Below, in pieces: positions 28,201-41,530 of a stretch of 64,000 nucleotides of DNA; position 1 is the stretch's first letter; each line of letters begins with the position of its first letter. The position numbers were made by a program, and so were the translations under genes. The notes beneath the pieces are model-generated. The model was not told the origin of the DNA, did not search any database, and was given only the letters and a program-made list of their open reading frames with translations. Location: assembly GCA_033782935.1 (NCBI GenBank), contig JAWQEG010000411.1, forward strand, positions 369,501 to 433,500. Direction: 5' to 3'. Source of the DNA: Petrolisthes cinctipes. Its lineage: Eukaryota; Arthropoda; Malacostraca; Decapoda; Porcellanidae.

Positions 28201-31200
28201 TGTGGGACCCCAAAATATCGAATTTTCGGGTGTTTTGAGCCTGATTTTGAGATATAAACGGGTACTGAAGATGTATGCACAGATCGACTTTTTGCACCTA
28301 CAATATCGATTTTCAGCATGTTTTGGGCCTGAATCTTGAAAGCATTTTAGCACTGAGTAGGCATGTACAGAACGCTTCTGGGACCCAAAAATATCGAATT
28401 TTCGGGTGTTTTGAGCCTGAATTTGAGATATAAAAGGGTACTGAAGATGCATGCACAGATCGCTTCTGGGACGCAAAAATATCAAAATTTCGGTTGTTAT
28501 GAGCCTGAATTTGAGATATAAACGGGTACAGAAGATGCATGCACATATTGATTCAGGGCACATAAAGTATCGATTTTGAACTTGTTTTGTGACTGTATTT
28601 GAAAATATTCTAACACTGCGTAGGCATGTACAGATCGCTCCTTGAATCCAAAAAAATCGAATATTCGTGTGTTTTAATCACGAATTTGAGATATAAACGG
28701 GTACAGAAGATGCATGAAGATATCGACTTTGGACACCTAAAATATTGATTTTTAGCATGTTTTGGGCCTATATTTTAAAAACATTCAAACACTGACTAGG
28801 CATGTACAGATCGCTTCTGGGACCAAAAAATATCGAATTTTCGGGTGTTTTGAGCCTGAATTTGAGATATAAAAAGGTACTGAAGATGCATGCACAGATC
28901 GCTTCTGGGACGCAAAAATATCAAATTTTCGGTTGTTTTGAGCCTGAATTTGAGATATAAATGGGTACAGAAGATGCATGCACTTATTGATTTAGGGCAC
29001 ATAAAATATCGATTTTGAACTTGTTTTGTGCCTGTATTTTGAAAATATTCTAACACTGAGTAGGCATGTACAGATCGCTCCTTGAACACAAAAATATCGA
29101 ATTTTCGTGTGTTTTAATCTCGAATTTAAAATGTAAACGGGTAAAGAAGATGCATGCACATATCGACTTTGGGCACCAAAAATATCGATTTTTATCATGT
29201 TTTTGCCCTATATTTTAAATAATATTCTAGTACTAAGTAGGCATGTACAGATCGCTTCTGGGACAAAAAAAAATCGAATTTTCGGGTGTTTTGAGCCTGA
29301 ATTTGACATATAAACGAGTACTGATGATGCATGCACATATCGACATTAGGCACCTAAAATATCGTTTTTTAGCATGTTTTGGGCCTGTATTTTGAAAATT
29401 TTCTAACACTGAGTAGGCATGTACAGATCGCTCCTTGAACCCAAAAATATCGAATTTTCGTATGTTTTAATCTCGAATTTGAAATATAAACGGGTAAAGA
29501 AGATGCATGCACATATCGACTTTGGGCACCAAAAATATCGATTTTTAGCATGTTTTTGCCCTATATTTTAAATATTTTTCTAGTACTAAGTAGGCATATA
29601 CAGATCGCTTCTGGGACAAAAAAATTCGAATTTTCGGGTGTTTTGAGCCTGAATTTGAGATATAAACGGGTACAGAAGATGCATGCACATATCGTCTTTG
29701 GGTACCAAAAATATCGATTTTTAGCATGATTTGGGCCTATATTTTGAAAATATTTAAGCACTGTGTAGGCATGTACAGATCGCTTCTGGGACCCAAAAAT
29801 ATCGAATTTTCGGGTGTTTTCAGCCTGAATTAAGGATGTAAAAAGGCACAGAATATTTATACACATATTGACTTTGGGCAACTAAAATATCAATTTTCAG
29901 CATGTTTTGGACATGTATCTTAAAAATATTCTAACACTGAGTAGGCATGTTCAGATCGCTTGTGGGACCAAAAAATATCAAATTTTCGGGTGTTTTGAGC
30001 CTGAATTTGAGATATAAAAGGGTACTGAAGATGCATGCACAGATCGCTTCTGGGACGCAAAAATATCAAATTTTGTCGGTTGTTTTGAGCCTGAATTTGA
30101 GATATAAACTTGTACAGAAGAGGCATGCACATATCGATTTAAGGAAACTAAAATATCGATTTTCAACTTGTTTTGTGCCTGTATTTGAAAATATTCTAAC
30201 ACTGAGTAGGTATGTACAGATCGCTCCTTGAATCCAAAAAAATCGAATTTTCGTGTGTTTTAATCACGAATTTGAGATATAAACGGGTAAAGAAGATGCA
30301 TGCACATATCGACTTTAGGCACCAAAAATATAGACTTTTAGCATGTTTTTGCCCTATATTTTGATAATATTCTAGTACTAAGTAGGCATGTACAGATCGC
30401 TTTTTAGACCAAAAAAATTCGATTTTTCGAGTGTTTAGAGCCTGAATTTGAGATATAAACGGGTACTGATGATGCATTCACATATCGACATTAAGCACCT
30501 AAAATATCGATTTTTCAGCATGTTTTGGGCCTGTATTTTGAAAATATTCTGTCACTGAGTAGACATGTCCAGATCGCTTCTGGGTCCCAAAAATATCGAA
30601 TTTTCAGGTGTTTTGAGACAGAATTTGAGATATAAACGGGTACAGAAGATGCATGCACATATCGTCCTTTGGCACCAAAAATATCGATTTTTAGCATGTT
30701 TTGGGCGTATATTTTGATAATATTCTAGCAAGGAGTAGGCATGTACACATCGCTTGTGGGACCAAAAAATATCAAATTTTCGGGTGTTTTGAGCCTGAAT
30801 TTGAGATATAAAAGGGTACTGAAGATGCATGCACAGATCGCTTTTGGGTCACAAAAATATCGAATTTTCGGGTGTTTTGAGACTGAATTTGAGATATAAA
30901 CGGGTACAGAAGATGCATGCACATATCGTCCTTGGGCACCAAAAATATCGATTTTTAGCATGTTTTGGGCGTATATTTTGATAATATTCTAGCAAGGAGT
31001 AGGCATGTACAGATCGCTTCTGGGACCCAAAAATATCGAATTTTCGGGTGTTTTGAACCTGAATTTGAGATATATACGAGTACTGAAGATGCATTCACAT
31101 ATCGACATTAGGCACCAAAAATATCGATTTTTAGCATTTTTAGGCCTATATTTTGAAAATATTTAAGCACTGAGTTGGCATGTACAGATCGCTTGTGGGA

Positions 31201-31430
31201 CCCCAAAATATCGAATTTTCGGGTGTTTTGAGCCTGATTTTGAGATATAAACGGGTACTGAAGATGTATGCACAGATCGACTTTTTGCACCTACAATATC
31301 GATTTTCAGCATGTTTTGGGCCTGAATCTTGAAAGCATTTTAGCACTGAGTAGGCATGTACAGAACGCTTCTGGGACCCAAAAATATCGAATTTTCGGGT
31401 GTTTTGAGCCTGAATTTGAGATATAAAAGG
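25260..31430 (-). repeat. Tandem duplication of an approximately 3-kb multi-repeat block
   Basis: From about 25,260 the sequence recurs at an offset of 3,169 (for example 25,627 to 28,796, and 25,823 to 28,992). From about 26,640 it recurs at an offset of 2,993 (26,927 to 29,920, 27,203 to 30,196, 27,732 to 30,725 and 28,153 to 31,146). The offset changes by 176 bp, so the second copy has lost exactly one repeat, near 29,620. Identity is very high, with odd marks such as TTAGCATTTTTAGGCC and ACTTTTTGCACCTACAATATC shared. This is the largest recent duplication seen here. Confidence 0.85.
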
Positions 31431-33082
31431 GTACTGAAGATGCATGCACAGATCGCTTCTGGGACGCAAAAATATCAAATTTTCGGTTGTTTTGAGCCTG
31501 AATTTGAGAAAAAAAACGGGTACAGCAGATGCATGCACATATTGATTTAAGGCACATAAAATATCGATTTTGAACTTGTTTTGTGCCTGTATTTCGAAAA
31601 TATTCTAACACTGAGTAGGCATGTACAGATCGCTCCTTGAACACAAAAACATTGAATTTTCGTGTGTTTTAATCTCGAATTTGAAATATAAACGGGTAAA
31701 GAAGATGCATGCACATATCGACTTTGGGTACCAAAAATATCGATTTGTAGCAAGTTTTTGTCCTATATTTTAAATAATATTCTAGTACTAAGTAGGCATG
31801 TACAGATTGCTTCTGGGACAAAAAAAAATCGAATTTTCGGGGGTTTTGAACCTGAATTTGAGATATAAACGGGTACTGATGATGCATGTACATATCGACA
31901 TTAGGCACCTAAAATATCATTTTTTAGCATGTTTTGTGCCTGTATTTTGAAAATATTCTAACACTGAGTAGGCATGTACATATCGCTCCTTGAACCCAGA
32001 AATATCGAAGTTTCGTGTGTTTTGATCTCAAATTTAAGATATAAACGGGTACAGAATATGCATGAATATTTCGACTTTTTGCACCTACAATATCGATTTT
32101 CAGCATGTTTTGGGCCTGAATCTTGAAAGCATTTTAGCACTGAGTAGGCATGTACAGAACGCTTCTGGGACCAAAAAATATCGAATTTTCGGGTGTTTTG
32201 AGCCTGAATTTGAGATATAAAAGGGTACTGATGATGCATGCACAGATCGCTTCTGGGACGCAAAAATATCAAATTTTTGGTTATTTTGAGCCTGAATTTG
32301 AGATATAAACGGGTACAGAAGATGCATGCACATATTGACTTTGGGCACCTAAAATATCGATTTTCAGCATGTTTTGGGCCTGTATTTTAAAAATACTCTA
32401 ACATGGAGTAGGCATGTACAGATCGCTTCTGGGACCCAAAAATATCGAATTTTCGGGTGTTTTGAGCCTGAATTTGAGATATAAACAGGTACTGAAGATG
32501 CATGCACATATCGACTTTTGGGCACCTAAAATATCGATTTTAAGCATGTTTTGGGTCTGTATCTTGAAAACATTCTAACTAGGAGTAGGCATGTACAGAT
32601 CGCTTCTAGGACCCAAAAATACCGAATTTTCTGGTGTTTTGGGCCTGAATTTGAGATATAAATGGGTACAGAAGATGCATGCACATATCGACTTTGGACA
32701 CTTAAAATATCAATTTTAGCATGTTTTGAGCCTATATTTTGAAAATATTCTAGCACTGAGTAGGCATTTACAGATCGCTTCTGAGACCAAAAAATATCAA
32801 ATTTTCGGGTGTTTTGAGCCTGAAATTGAGATATAAACGGGTACAGAAGATGCATGCACATATCGGTTTAGGGCACCTAAAATATCGATTTTCAACTTGT
32901 TTTGTGCCTGTATTTTAAAATATTCTAACACTGAGTAGGCATGTACAGATCACTCCTTGAATCCAAAAAAATCGAATATTCGTGTGTTTTAATCACGAAT
33001 TTGAGATTTAAACGGGTACAGAAGATGCATGAAGATATCGACTTTGGACTCCTAAAATATTGATTTTTAGCATGTTTTGGGC

Positions 33083-34320
33083 CTATATTTTAAAAACATT
33101 CAAGCACTGACTAGGCATGTACAGATCGCTTTTGGGACGCAAAAATATCAAATTTTCGGGTGTTTTGAGCCTGAATTTGAGATATAAACGAGTACTGATG
33201 GTGCATGCACATATCGACATTAGGCACCTAAAATATCGTTTTTTAGCATGTTTTGGGCCTGTATTTTGAAAATATTCTAACACTGAGTAGGCATGTACAG
33301 ATCGCTCCTTGAACCCAAAAATATCGAATTTTCGTGTGTTTTGATCTCAAATTTGAGATGTAAACGGGTAAAGAAAATGCATGCACATAACGACTTTTGG
33401 CACCAGAAATATCGATTTTTAGCATGTTTTTGGCCAATATTTTGAAAATATTCTAGTACTAAGTAGGCATGTACAGATCGCTTCTGGGACCAAAAAAATT
33501 CGAATTTTCGAGTGTTTTGAGCATGAATTTGAGATATAAACGGGTACTGATGATGCATGCACATATTGACATTAAGCACCTAAAATATCGATTTTTCAGC
33601 ATGTTTTGGGCATGTATTTTGAAAATATTCTGTCACTGAGTAGACATGTACAGATCGCTTCTGCGTCCCAAAAATATCGAATTTTCAGGTGTTTTGAGAC
33701 TGAATTTGAGATATAAACGGGTACAGAAGATGCATGCACATATCGTCCTTGGGCACTTAAAATATCAATTTTAGCATGTTTTGAGCCTATATTTTGAAAA
33801 TATTCTAGCACTGAGTAGGCATTTACAGATCGCTTCTGAGACCAAAAAATATCAAATTTTCGGGTGTTTTGAGCCTGAATTTGAGATATAAACGAGTACT
33901 GATGATGCATGCACATATCGACATTAGGCACCTAAAATATCGTTTTTTAGCATGTTTTGGGCCTGTATTTTGAAAATATTCTAACACTGAGTAGGCATGT
34001 ACAGATCGCTCCTTGAACCCAAAAATATCGAATTTTCGTGTGTTTTGATCTCAAATTTGAGATGTAAACGGGTAAAGAAAATGCATGCACATATCGACTT
34101 TTGGCACCAGAAATATCGATTTTTAGCATGTTTTTGGCCAATATTTTGAAAATATTCTAGTACTAAGTAGGCATGTACAGATCGCTTCTGGGACCAAAAA
34201 AATTCGAATTTTCGAGTGTTTTGAGCATGAATTTGAGATATAAACGGGTACTGATGATGCATGCACATATTGTCATTAAGCACCTAAAATATCGATTTTT
34301 CAGCATGTTTTGGGCCTGTA
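33083..34320 (-). repeat. Four-repeat (704-bp) higher-order unit in tandem
   Basis: Positions around 33,243-33,579 recur at 33,947-34,283 with an offset of 704 bp, four times 176. Shared marks include GCACCAGAAATATCG and TTTTTGGCCAATATTTTG. A comparable tandem step of 707 bp occurs at about 44,900-46,060. Confidence 0.8.
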
Positions 34321-36999
34321 TTTTGAAAATATTCTGTCACTGAGTAGACATGTACAGATCGCTTCTGCGTCCCAAAAATATCGAATTTTCAGGTGTTTTG
34401 AGACTGAATTTGAGATATAAACGGGTACAGAAGATGCATGCACATATCGTCCTTGGGCACCAAAAATATCGATTTTTAGCATGTTTTGGGCGTATATTTT
34501 GATAATGTTCTAGCAAGGAGTAGGCATGTACAGATCGCTTGTGGGACCCAAAAATATCAAATTTTCGGGTGTTTTGAGCCTGAATTTGATATATAAAAGG
34601 GTACTGAAGATGCATGTACAGATCGCTTCTGGGACCCAAAAATATCGAATTTTTGGGTGTTTTGAGCCTGAATTTGATATATAAACGAGTACTGAAGATG
34701 CATTCACATATCGACATAAGGCACCAAAAATATCGATTTTTAGCATTTTTTGGCCTATATTTTGAAAATATTTAAGCACTGAGTAGGCATATACAGATCG
34801 CTTCTGGGACCCAAAAATATCGAATTTTCGGGTGTTTTGAGCCTGAATTTGAGATATAAAAGGGTACTGAAGATGCATGCACAGATCGCTTCTGGGACGC
34901 AAAAATATCAAATTTTCGGTTGTTTTGAGCCTGAATTTGAGAAAAAAAACGGGTACAGCAGATGCATGCACATATTGATTTAGGGCACATAAAATATCGA
35001 TTTTGAACTTGTTTTGTGCCTGTATTTAGAAAATATTCTAACACTGAGTAGGCATGTACAGATCGCTAATTGAATACAAAAATATCGAATTTTCGTGTGT
35101 TTTAATCACGAATTTAAAATATAAACGGGTAAAGAAGATTCATGCACATATCGACTTTGGGTACCAAAAATATAGATTTTTAGCAAGTTTTTGCCCTATA
35201 TTTTAAATAATATTCTAGTACTAAGTAGGCATGTACAGATTGCTTCTGGGACAAAAAAAAATCGAATTTTCGGGTGTTTTGAACCTGAATTTGAGATATA
35301 AACGGGTACTGATGATGCATGCACATATCGACATTAGGCACCTAAAATATCGTTTTTTTGCATGTTTTGGGCCTGTATTTTGAAAATATTCTAACACAGA
35401 GTAGGCATGTACAGATCGCTTCTGGGACCCAAAAATATGGAATTTTCGGGTGTTTTCAGCCTGAATTTTGGATGTAGAAAGGCACAGAATATTCATACAC
35501 ATATTGACTTTGGGCAACTAAAATATCAATTTTCAGCATGTTTTGGACATGTATCTTAAAAATATTCTAACACTGAGTAGGCATGCACAGATCGCTTCTG
35601 GGACCCAAAAATATCAAATTTTCGGTTGTTTTGAGCCTGAATTTCAGATATAAATGGGTACAGAAGATGCATGCACATATTGATTTAGGGCACATAAAAT
35701 ATCGATTTTGAACTTGTTTTGTGCCTGTATTTTGAAAATATTCTAACTCTGAGTAGGCATGTGCAGATCGCTCCTTGAACCCAGAAATATCGAAGTTTCG
35801 TGTGTTTTGATCTCGAATTTAAGATATAAACGGGTAAAGAAGATGCATGCACATATCGACATTGGGTACCAAAAATTTCGATTTTTAGCATGTTTTTGCC
35901 CTATATTTTAAATAATATTCTAGTACTAAGTAGGCATGTACAGATCGCTTCTGGGACAAAAAAAAATCGAATTTTCGGGTGTTTTGGGCCTGAATTTGAG
36001 ATATAAACGAGTACTGATGATGCATGCACATTTCGACATTAGGCACCTAAAATATCGTTTTTTAGCATGTTTTGGGCCTGTATTTTGAAAATATTCTAAC
36101 ACTGAGTAGGCATGTACAGATCGCTCCTTGATCCCAAAAATATCGAATTTTCGTGCGTTTTAATCTCGAATTTGAAATATAAACGGGTAAAGAAGATGCA
36201 TGCACATATTGATTTAGGACACATAAAATATCGATTTTGAACTTGTTTTGTGCCTGTATTTTAAATATTTTTCTAGTACTAAGTAGGCATGTACAGATCG
36301 CTTCAGGGACAAAAAAATTCGAATTTTCGGGTGTTTTGAACCTGAATTTGAGATATAAACGGGTACTGATGATGCATGCACATATCGACATTAGGCACCT
36401 AAAATATCGTTTTTTAGCATGTTTTTGGGCCTGTATTTTGAAAATATTCTGTCACTGTGTAGACATGTACAGATCGCTTCTGGGACCCCAAAATATCGAA
36501 TTTTCGGGTGTTTTGAGCCTGAATTTGAGATATAAACGGGTACAGAAGATGCATGCACATATCGTCTTTGGGCACCAAAATTTTTTATTTTTAGCATGTT
36601 TTAGGCCGATATTTTGAAAATATTTAAGCACTGAGTAGGCATGTACATATTGCATCTAGGACTCCAAAATATGGAATTTTCGGGTGTTTTCAGCATGAAT
36701 TAAGGATGTAAAAAGGCACAGAATATTTATACACATATTGACTTTGGGCAACTAAAATATCAATTTTCAGCATGTTTTGGACATGTATCCTAAAAAAATT
36801 CTAACACTGAGTAGGCATGTTCAGATCGCTTGTGGGACCCAAAAATATCAAATTTTCGGGTATTTTGAGCCTGAATTTGAGATATAAAATGGTACTGAAG
36901 ATGCATGCACAGATCGCTTCTGGGACGCAAAAATATCATATTTTCGGTTGTTTTGAGCCTGAATTTGAGATATAAACGGGTACAGAAGATAAATGCACA

Positions 37000-39900
37000 T
37001 ATTGATTTAGGGCACATAAAGTATCGATTTTGAACTTTTTTTGTGCCTGTATTTTGAAAATATTCTAAAACTGAGTAGGCATGTACAGATCGCTACTTGA
37101 ACACAAAAATATCGAATTTTCGTGTGTTTTGATCTCAAATTTGAGATGTAAACGGGTAAAGAAGATGCATGCACATATCGACTTTTGGCATAAAAAATAT
37201 CGATTTTTAGCATGTTTTTGCCCAATATTTTGATAATATTCTAGTACTAAGTAGGCATGTACAGATCGCTTTTTAGAACAAAAAATTCGAATTTTAGAGT
37301 GTTTTGAGCCTGAATTTGAGATATAAACGGGTACTGATGATGCATGCACATATCGACATTAAGCACCTAAAATATCGATTTTTCAGCATGTTTTAGGCCT
37401 GTATTCTGAAAATATTCTGTCACTGAGTAGACATGTACAGATCGCTTCTGGGTCCCAAAAATATCGAATTTTCAGGTGTTTTGAGACAGAATTTGAGATA
37501 TAAACGGGTACAGAAGATACATGCACATATCGTCCTTGGGCACCAAAAATATCGATTTTTAGCATGTTTTGGGCGTATATTTTAATAATATTCTAGCAAG
37601 GAGTAGGCATGTACAGTTTGCTTCTGGGACCCAAAAATATCGAATTTTCGGGTGTTTTGAGCCTGAATTTGAGATATAAACGAGTACTGAAGATGCATTC
37701 ACATATCGACATTACGCACCAAAAATATCGATTTTTAGTATTTCTTAGGCCTATATTTTGAAAATATTTAAGCACTGAGTAGGCATGTACAGATCGCTTC
37801 TGGGACCCAAAAATATTGAATTTTCGTGTGTTTTCAGCCTGAATTTGGGATATAAACGGGTACAGAATATGCATACACATATTGACTTTGGGCAACTAAA
37901 ATATCAATTTTCAGCATGTTTTGGACATGTATTTTAAAAATATTCTAACACTGAGTAGGCATGTTCAGATCGCTTGTGGGACCCAAAAATATCAAATTTT
38001 CGGGTATTTTGAGCCTGAATTTGAGATATAAAAGGGTACTGAAGATGCATGCACAGATCGCTTCTGGGACGCAAAAATATCATATTTTCGGTTGTTTTGA
38101 GCCTGAATTTGAAATATAAACGGGTACAGAAGATGCATGCACATATTGATTTAGAGCACATAAAGTATCGATTTTGAACTTGTTTTGTGCCTGTATTTTG
38201 AAAATATTCTAAAACTGAGTAGGCATGTACAGATCGCTACTTGAACACAAAAATATCGAATTTTCGTGTGTTTTGATCTCAAATTTGAGATGTAAACGGG
38301 TAAAGAAAATGCATGCACATATCGACTTTTGGCATAAAAAATATCGATTTTTAGCATGTTTTTGCCCATTATTTTGATAATATTCTAGTACTAAGTAGGC
38401 ATGTACAGATCGCTTTTTAGAACAAAAAAATTCGAATTTTAGAGTGTTTTGAGCCTGAATTTGAGATATAAACGGGTACTGATGATACATGCATATATCG
38501 ACATTAAGCACCTAAAATATCGATTTTTCAGCATGTTTTAGGCCTGTATTCTGAAAATATTCTGTCACTGAGTAGACATGTACAGATCGCTTCTGGGTCC
38601 CAAAAATATCGAATTTTCGTGTGTTTTGAGACAGAATTTGAGATATAAACGGGTACAGAAGATACATGCACATATCGTCCTTGGGCACCAAAAATATCGA
38701 TTTTTAGCATGTTTTGGGCGTATATTTTGATAATATTCTAGCAAGGAGTAGGCATGTACAGTTTGCTTCTGGGACCCAAAAATATCGAATTTTCGGGTGT
38801 TTTGAGCCTGAATTTGAGATATAAACGAGTACTGAAGATGCATTCACATATCGACATTAGGCACCAAAAATATCGATTTTTAGCATTTCTTAGGCCTATA
38901 TTTTGAAAATATTTAAGCACTGAGTAGGCATGTACAGATCGCTTCTGGGACCCAAAAATATTGAATTTTCGTGTGTTTTCAGCCTGAATTTGGGATATAA
39001 ACGGGTACAGAATATGCATACACATATTGACTTTGGGCAACTAAAATATCAATTTTAGCATGTTTTGGGCCTATATTTTGAAAACATTCAAACACCGGGT
39101 AGGCATGTACAGATCGCTTCTGGGACTCCAAAATATCGAATTTTCGGGTGTTTTGAGCCTGATTTTGAGATATAAACAGGTACTGAAGATGTATGCACAG
39201 ATCGACTTTTTGCACCTACAATATCGATTTTTAGCATGTTTTGGGCCTGAATCTTGAAAGCATTTTAGCACTGAGTAGGCATGTACAGATCGCTTCTGGG
39301 ACGCAAAAATATCGAATTTTCGGGTGTTTTGAGCCTGAATTTGAGATAAAAAAGGGTACTGAAGATGCATGTACAGATCGCTACTGGGACCAAAAAATAT
39401 CAAATTTTCGGGTGTTTTGAGCCTGAATTTGAGATATAAACGGGAACAGAAGATGCATGCACATATTGATTTAGGGCACTTAAAATATCGATTTTGAACT
39501 TGTTTTGTGCATGTATTTTGAAAATATTCTAACACTGAGTAGGCATGTACAGATCGCTCCTTTAACCCAAAAATATCGAATTTTAGTGTGTTTTGATATC
39601 AAATTTGAGATATAAACGGGTAAAGAAGATGCATGCACATATCGACTTTGGGCACCAAAAATATCGATTTTTAGCATGTTCTTGCCCTATATTTTAAATA
39701 ATATTCTAGTACTAAGTAGGCATGTACAGATCGCTTCTGGGACAAAAAAAAATCTAATTTTTGGGTGTTTTGAGCCTGAATTTGAGATATAAACGAGTAC
39801 TGATGATGCATGCACATATATACATTAGGCACCTAAAATATAGTTTTTTAGCATGTTTTGGGCCTGTATTTTGAAAATATTCTAACACTGAGTAGGCATG

Positions 39901-41530
39901 TACAGATCGCTCCTTGATCCCCAAAATATCGAATTTTCGTGTGTTTTAATCTCGAATTTGAAATATAAACGGGTAAAGAATATGCATGCACATATCGTCC
40001 TTGTGCACCAAAAATATCGATTTTTAGCATGTTTTTGCCCTATATTTTAAATATTTTTCTAGTACTAAGTAGGCATGTACAGATCGCTTCTGGGACAAAA
40101 AAATTCGAATTTTCGGGTGTTTTGAACCTGAATTTGAGATATAAACGGGTACTGATGATGCATGCACATATCGACATTAGGCACCTAAAATACTGTTTTT
40201 TAGCATGTTTTTGGGCCTGTATTTTGAAAATATTCTGTCACTGAGTAGACATGTACAGATCGCTTCTGGGACCCCAAAATATCGAATTTTCGGGTGTTTT
40301 GAGCCTGAATTTGAGATATAAACGGGTACAGAAGATGCATGCACATATCGTCTTTGGGCACCAAAATTTTTGATTTTTAGCATTTTTTAGGCCTATATTT
40401 TGAAAATATTTAAGCACTGAGTAGGCATGTACATATCGCATCTGGGACTCAAAAATATGGAATTTTCGGGTGTTTTCAGCATGAATTAAGGATGTAAAAA
40501 GGCACAGAATATTTATACACATATTGACTTTGGGCATCTAAAATATCAATTTTCAGCATGTTTTGGACATGTATCTTAAAAATATTCTAACACTGAGTAG
40601 GCATGTTCAGATCGCTTGTGGGACCCAAAAATATCAAATTTTCGGGTATTTTGAGCCTGAATTTGAGATATAAAAGGGTACTGAAGATGCATGCACAGAT
40701 CGCTTCTGGGACGCAAAAATATCATATTTTCGGTTGTTTTGAGCCTGAATTTGAGATATAAACGGGTACAGAAGATGGATGCACATATTGACTTTTGGCA
40801 TCAAAAATATCGATTTTTAGCATGTTTTTGCCCAATATTTTGATAATATTCTAGTACTAAGTAGGCATGTACAGATCGCTTTTTAGACCAAACAAATTCG
40901 AATTTTATAGTGTTTTACGCCTGAATTTGAGATATAAACGGGTACTGATGATGCATGCACATATCGACATTAAGCACCTAAAATATCGATTTTTCAGCAT
41001 GTTTTAGGCCTGTATTCTGAAAATATTCTGTCACTGAGTAGACATGTACAGATCGCTTCTGTGTCCCAAAAATATCGAATTTTCGTGTGTTTTGAGACAG
41101 AATTTGAGATATAAACGGGTACAGAAGATACATGCACATATCGTCCTTGGGCACCAAAAATATCGATTTTTAGCATGTTTTGGGCGTATATTTTGATAAT
41201 ATTCTAGCAAGGAGTAGGCATGTACAGTTTGCTTCTGGGACCCAAAAATATCGAATTTTCGGGTGTTTTGAGCCTGAATTTGAGATATAAACGAGTACAG
41301 AAGATGCATTCACATATCGACATTAGGCACCAAAAATATCGATTTTTAGCATTTCTTAGACCTATATTTTGAAAATATTTAAGCACTGAGTAGGCATGTA
41401 CAGATCGCTTCTGGGACCCAAAAATATTGAATTTTCGTGTGTTTTCAGCCTGAATTTGGCATATAAACGGGTACAGAATATGCATACACATATTGACTTT
41501 GGGCAACTAAAATATCAATTTTAGCATGTT
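37000..41530 (-). repeat. Higher-order block repeated at about 1,144-bp and 2,466-bp steps
   Basis: The stretch near 37,007-37,895 recurs at 38,151-39,040 (offset about 1,145). Part of it (the GTACAGTTTGCTTCTGGGACC repeat and its neighbours) recurs again at 41,204-41,506 (offset 2,466). Shared unusual bases include TTGCCCAATATTTTG and GCATTTCTTAGGCC. Confidence 0.75.
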
